From a virus: 35,742 nucleotides of DNA. Both the position numbers and the translations under genes were made by a program. The notes beneath the pieces were generated by a model. That model made no database searches. It worked only from the letters and a program-made list of their open reading frames with translations, and was not told where the DNA came from. Each line of letters starts with the position of its first letter. Positions within the stretch are counted from its first letter, which is position 1. The stretch spans positions 1 to 35,742 of IMG/VR virus record IMGVR_UViG_3300042525_000913, one strand, 5' to 3'. Below, one piece after another: positions 35,566 through 35,742 of the stretch.

Positions 35566-35742
35566 CAGCAACTTCAGGCCGATGTGATTGCCCCCGCCGC
35601 CGCCGCCTGCCAGCAGGCCCAAGCCCAGGCTAAGGGGGAAGCCGCCAGCATCATCGAAGACGGACGCGCCCGGGCCGAGGGTCTACGCGCCCTGGCCGCC
35701 ACCTGGCAAGCCGCCGGAGACAACGCCAGGGAAATTTTCCTA
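35566..35742 (+). pseudogene. Flotillin-like (SPFH) gene, 3' part only
   Basis: The frame reads QQLQADVIAPAAAACQQAQA, then AKGEAASIIEDGRARAEGLR and TWQAAGDNAREIFL, the conserved C-terminal coiled-coil part of flotillin/SPFH membrane-scaffold proteins. It runs off the window. Upstream, the sequence is C/A-rich phage-end DNA with no SPFH domain. The N-terminal two thirds are therefore missing here, most simply because the phage integrated into this host gene. The other part would lie beyond the far phage end. Confidence 0.82.

Noticed and set aside
35360-35587. Rightward ORF of 75 codons at the phage end
   Set aside because: Pro/Ser/Gln-rich low complexity made of the terminal repeats, and it runs out of frame into the flotillin sequence.

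Overview
The window is most of an integrated Mu-like (transposable) phage in what is probably a filamentous cyanobacterium. The phage call rests on a DDE transposase of MuA type next to a MuB-type ATPase, a Mor-type activator, Mu gp16-like, gp27-like, gp29-like (portal), MuF, gpG-like, protease/scaffold and gp36/gp37-like genes, all in Mu order. The host call is an inference. It rests on the GC-rich sequence, the many dispersed GC-rich repeats of the kind common in filamentous cyanobacteria, and a flotillin-like host gene at the right edge.

The phage lies reversed. Its transposase end is at the right of the window, and its tail genes run off the left edge. From right to left: a host flotillin gene fragment (about 35566-35742); the phage left end with clustered direct repeats (35354-35563); a rightward lysogeny block (XRE repressor 33755-34024, tandem decamers, KilA-N protein, small ORF); a divergent control region with matching 23-bp inverted sites; a leftward early operon (small regulators, MuA, MuB, then about 18 tightly overlapping accessory genes, including a Dam-type methylase) ending at an intrinsic terminator at 21714-21742; Mor; then the leftward late genes: packaging and portal (16.3-20.5 kb), MuF with a C-terminal ADP-ribosyltransferase-like domain (14.1-15.9 kb), virion morphogenesis, protease/scaffold, capsid decoration and major capsid (8.0-10.5 kb), two small membrane proteins, HU, connector proteins, a single tail tube protein and a long tape measure protein. 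No sheath is seen next to the tube gene, which suggests a non-contractile tail of B3/D3112 type.

Two features break the one-direction plan of the late region. A three-gene cassette (10588-11965) with a tail-fibre-like N-terminus and a DUF4376 protein runs rightward inside the head module. A further rightward gene (12787-13068) has its own possible promoter.

The most unusual overall trait is that at least five families of small dispersed repeats have spread through the phage, and many copies sit in frame inside genes. They encode proline-rich linkers such as PSPPSPLSQGGEG and IPPAPLxKGGE, a VGCIREAMHQ stretch, and KNDTVSFL from a perfect palindrome. In two places a repeat appears to have joined neighbouring genes into one reading frame. 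Other points of interest are a two-block hendecad array (10 + 9 repeats of 11 residues) in the tape measure protein, the MuF-ART fusion with a small Cys protein directly behind it, and the phage-host junction inside a flotillin gene. No endolysin was recognised.
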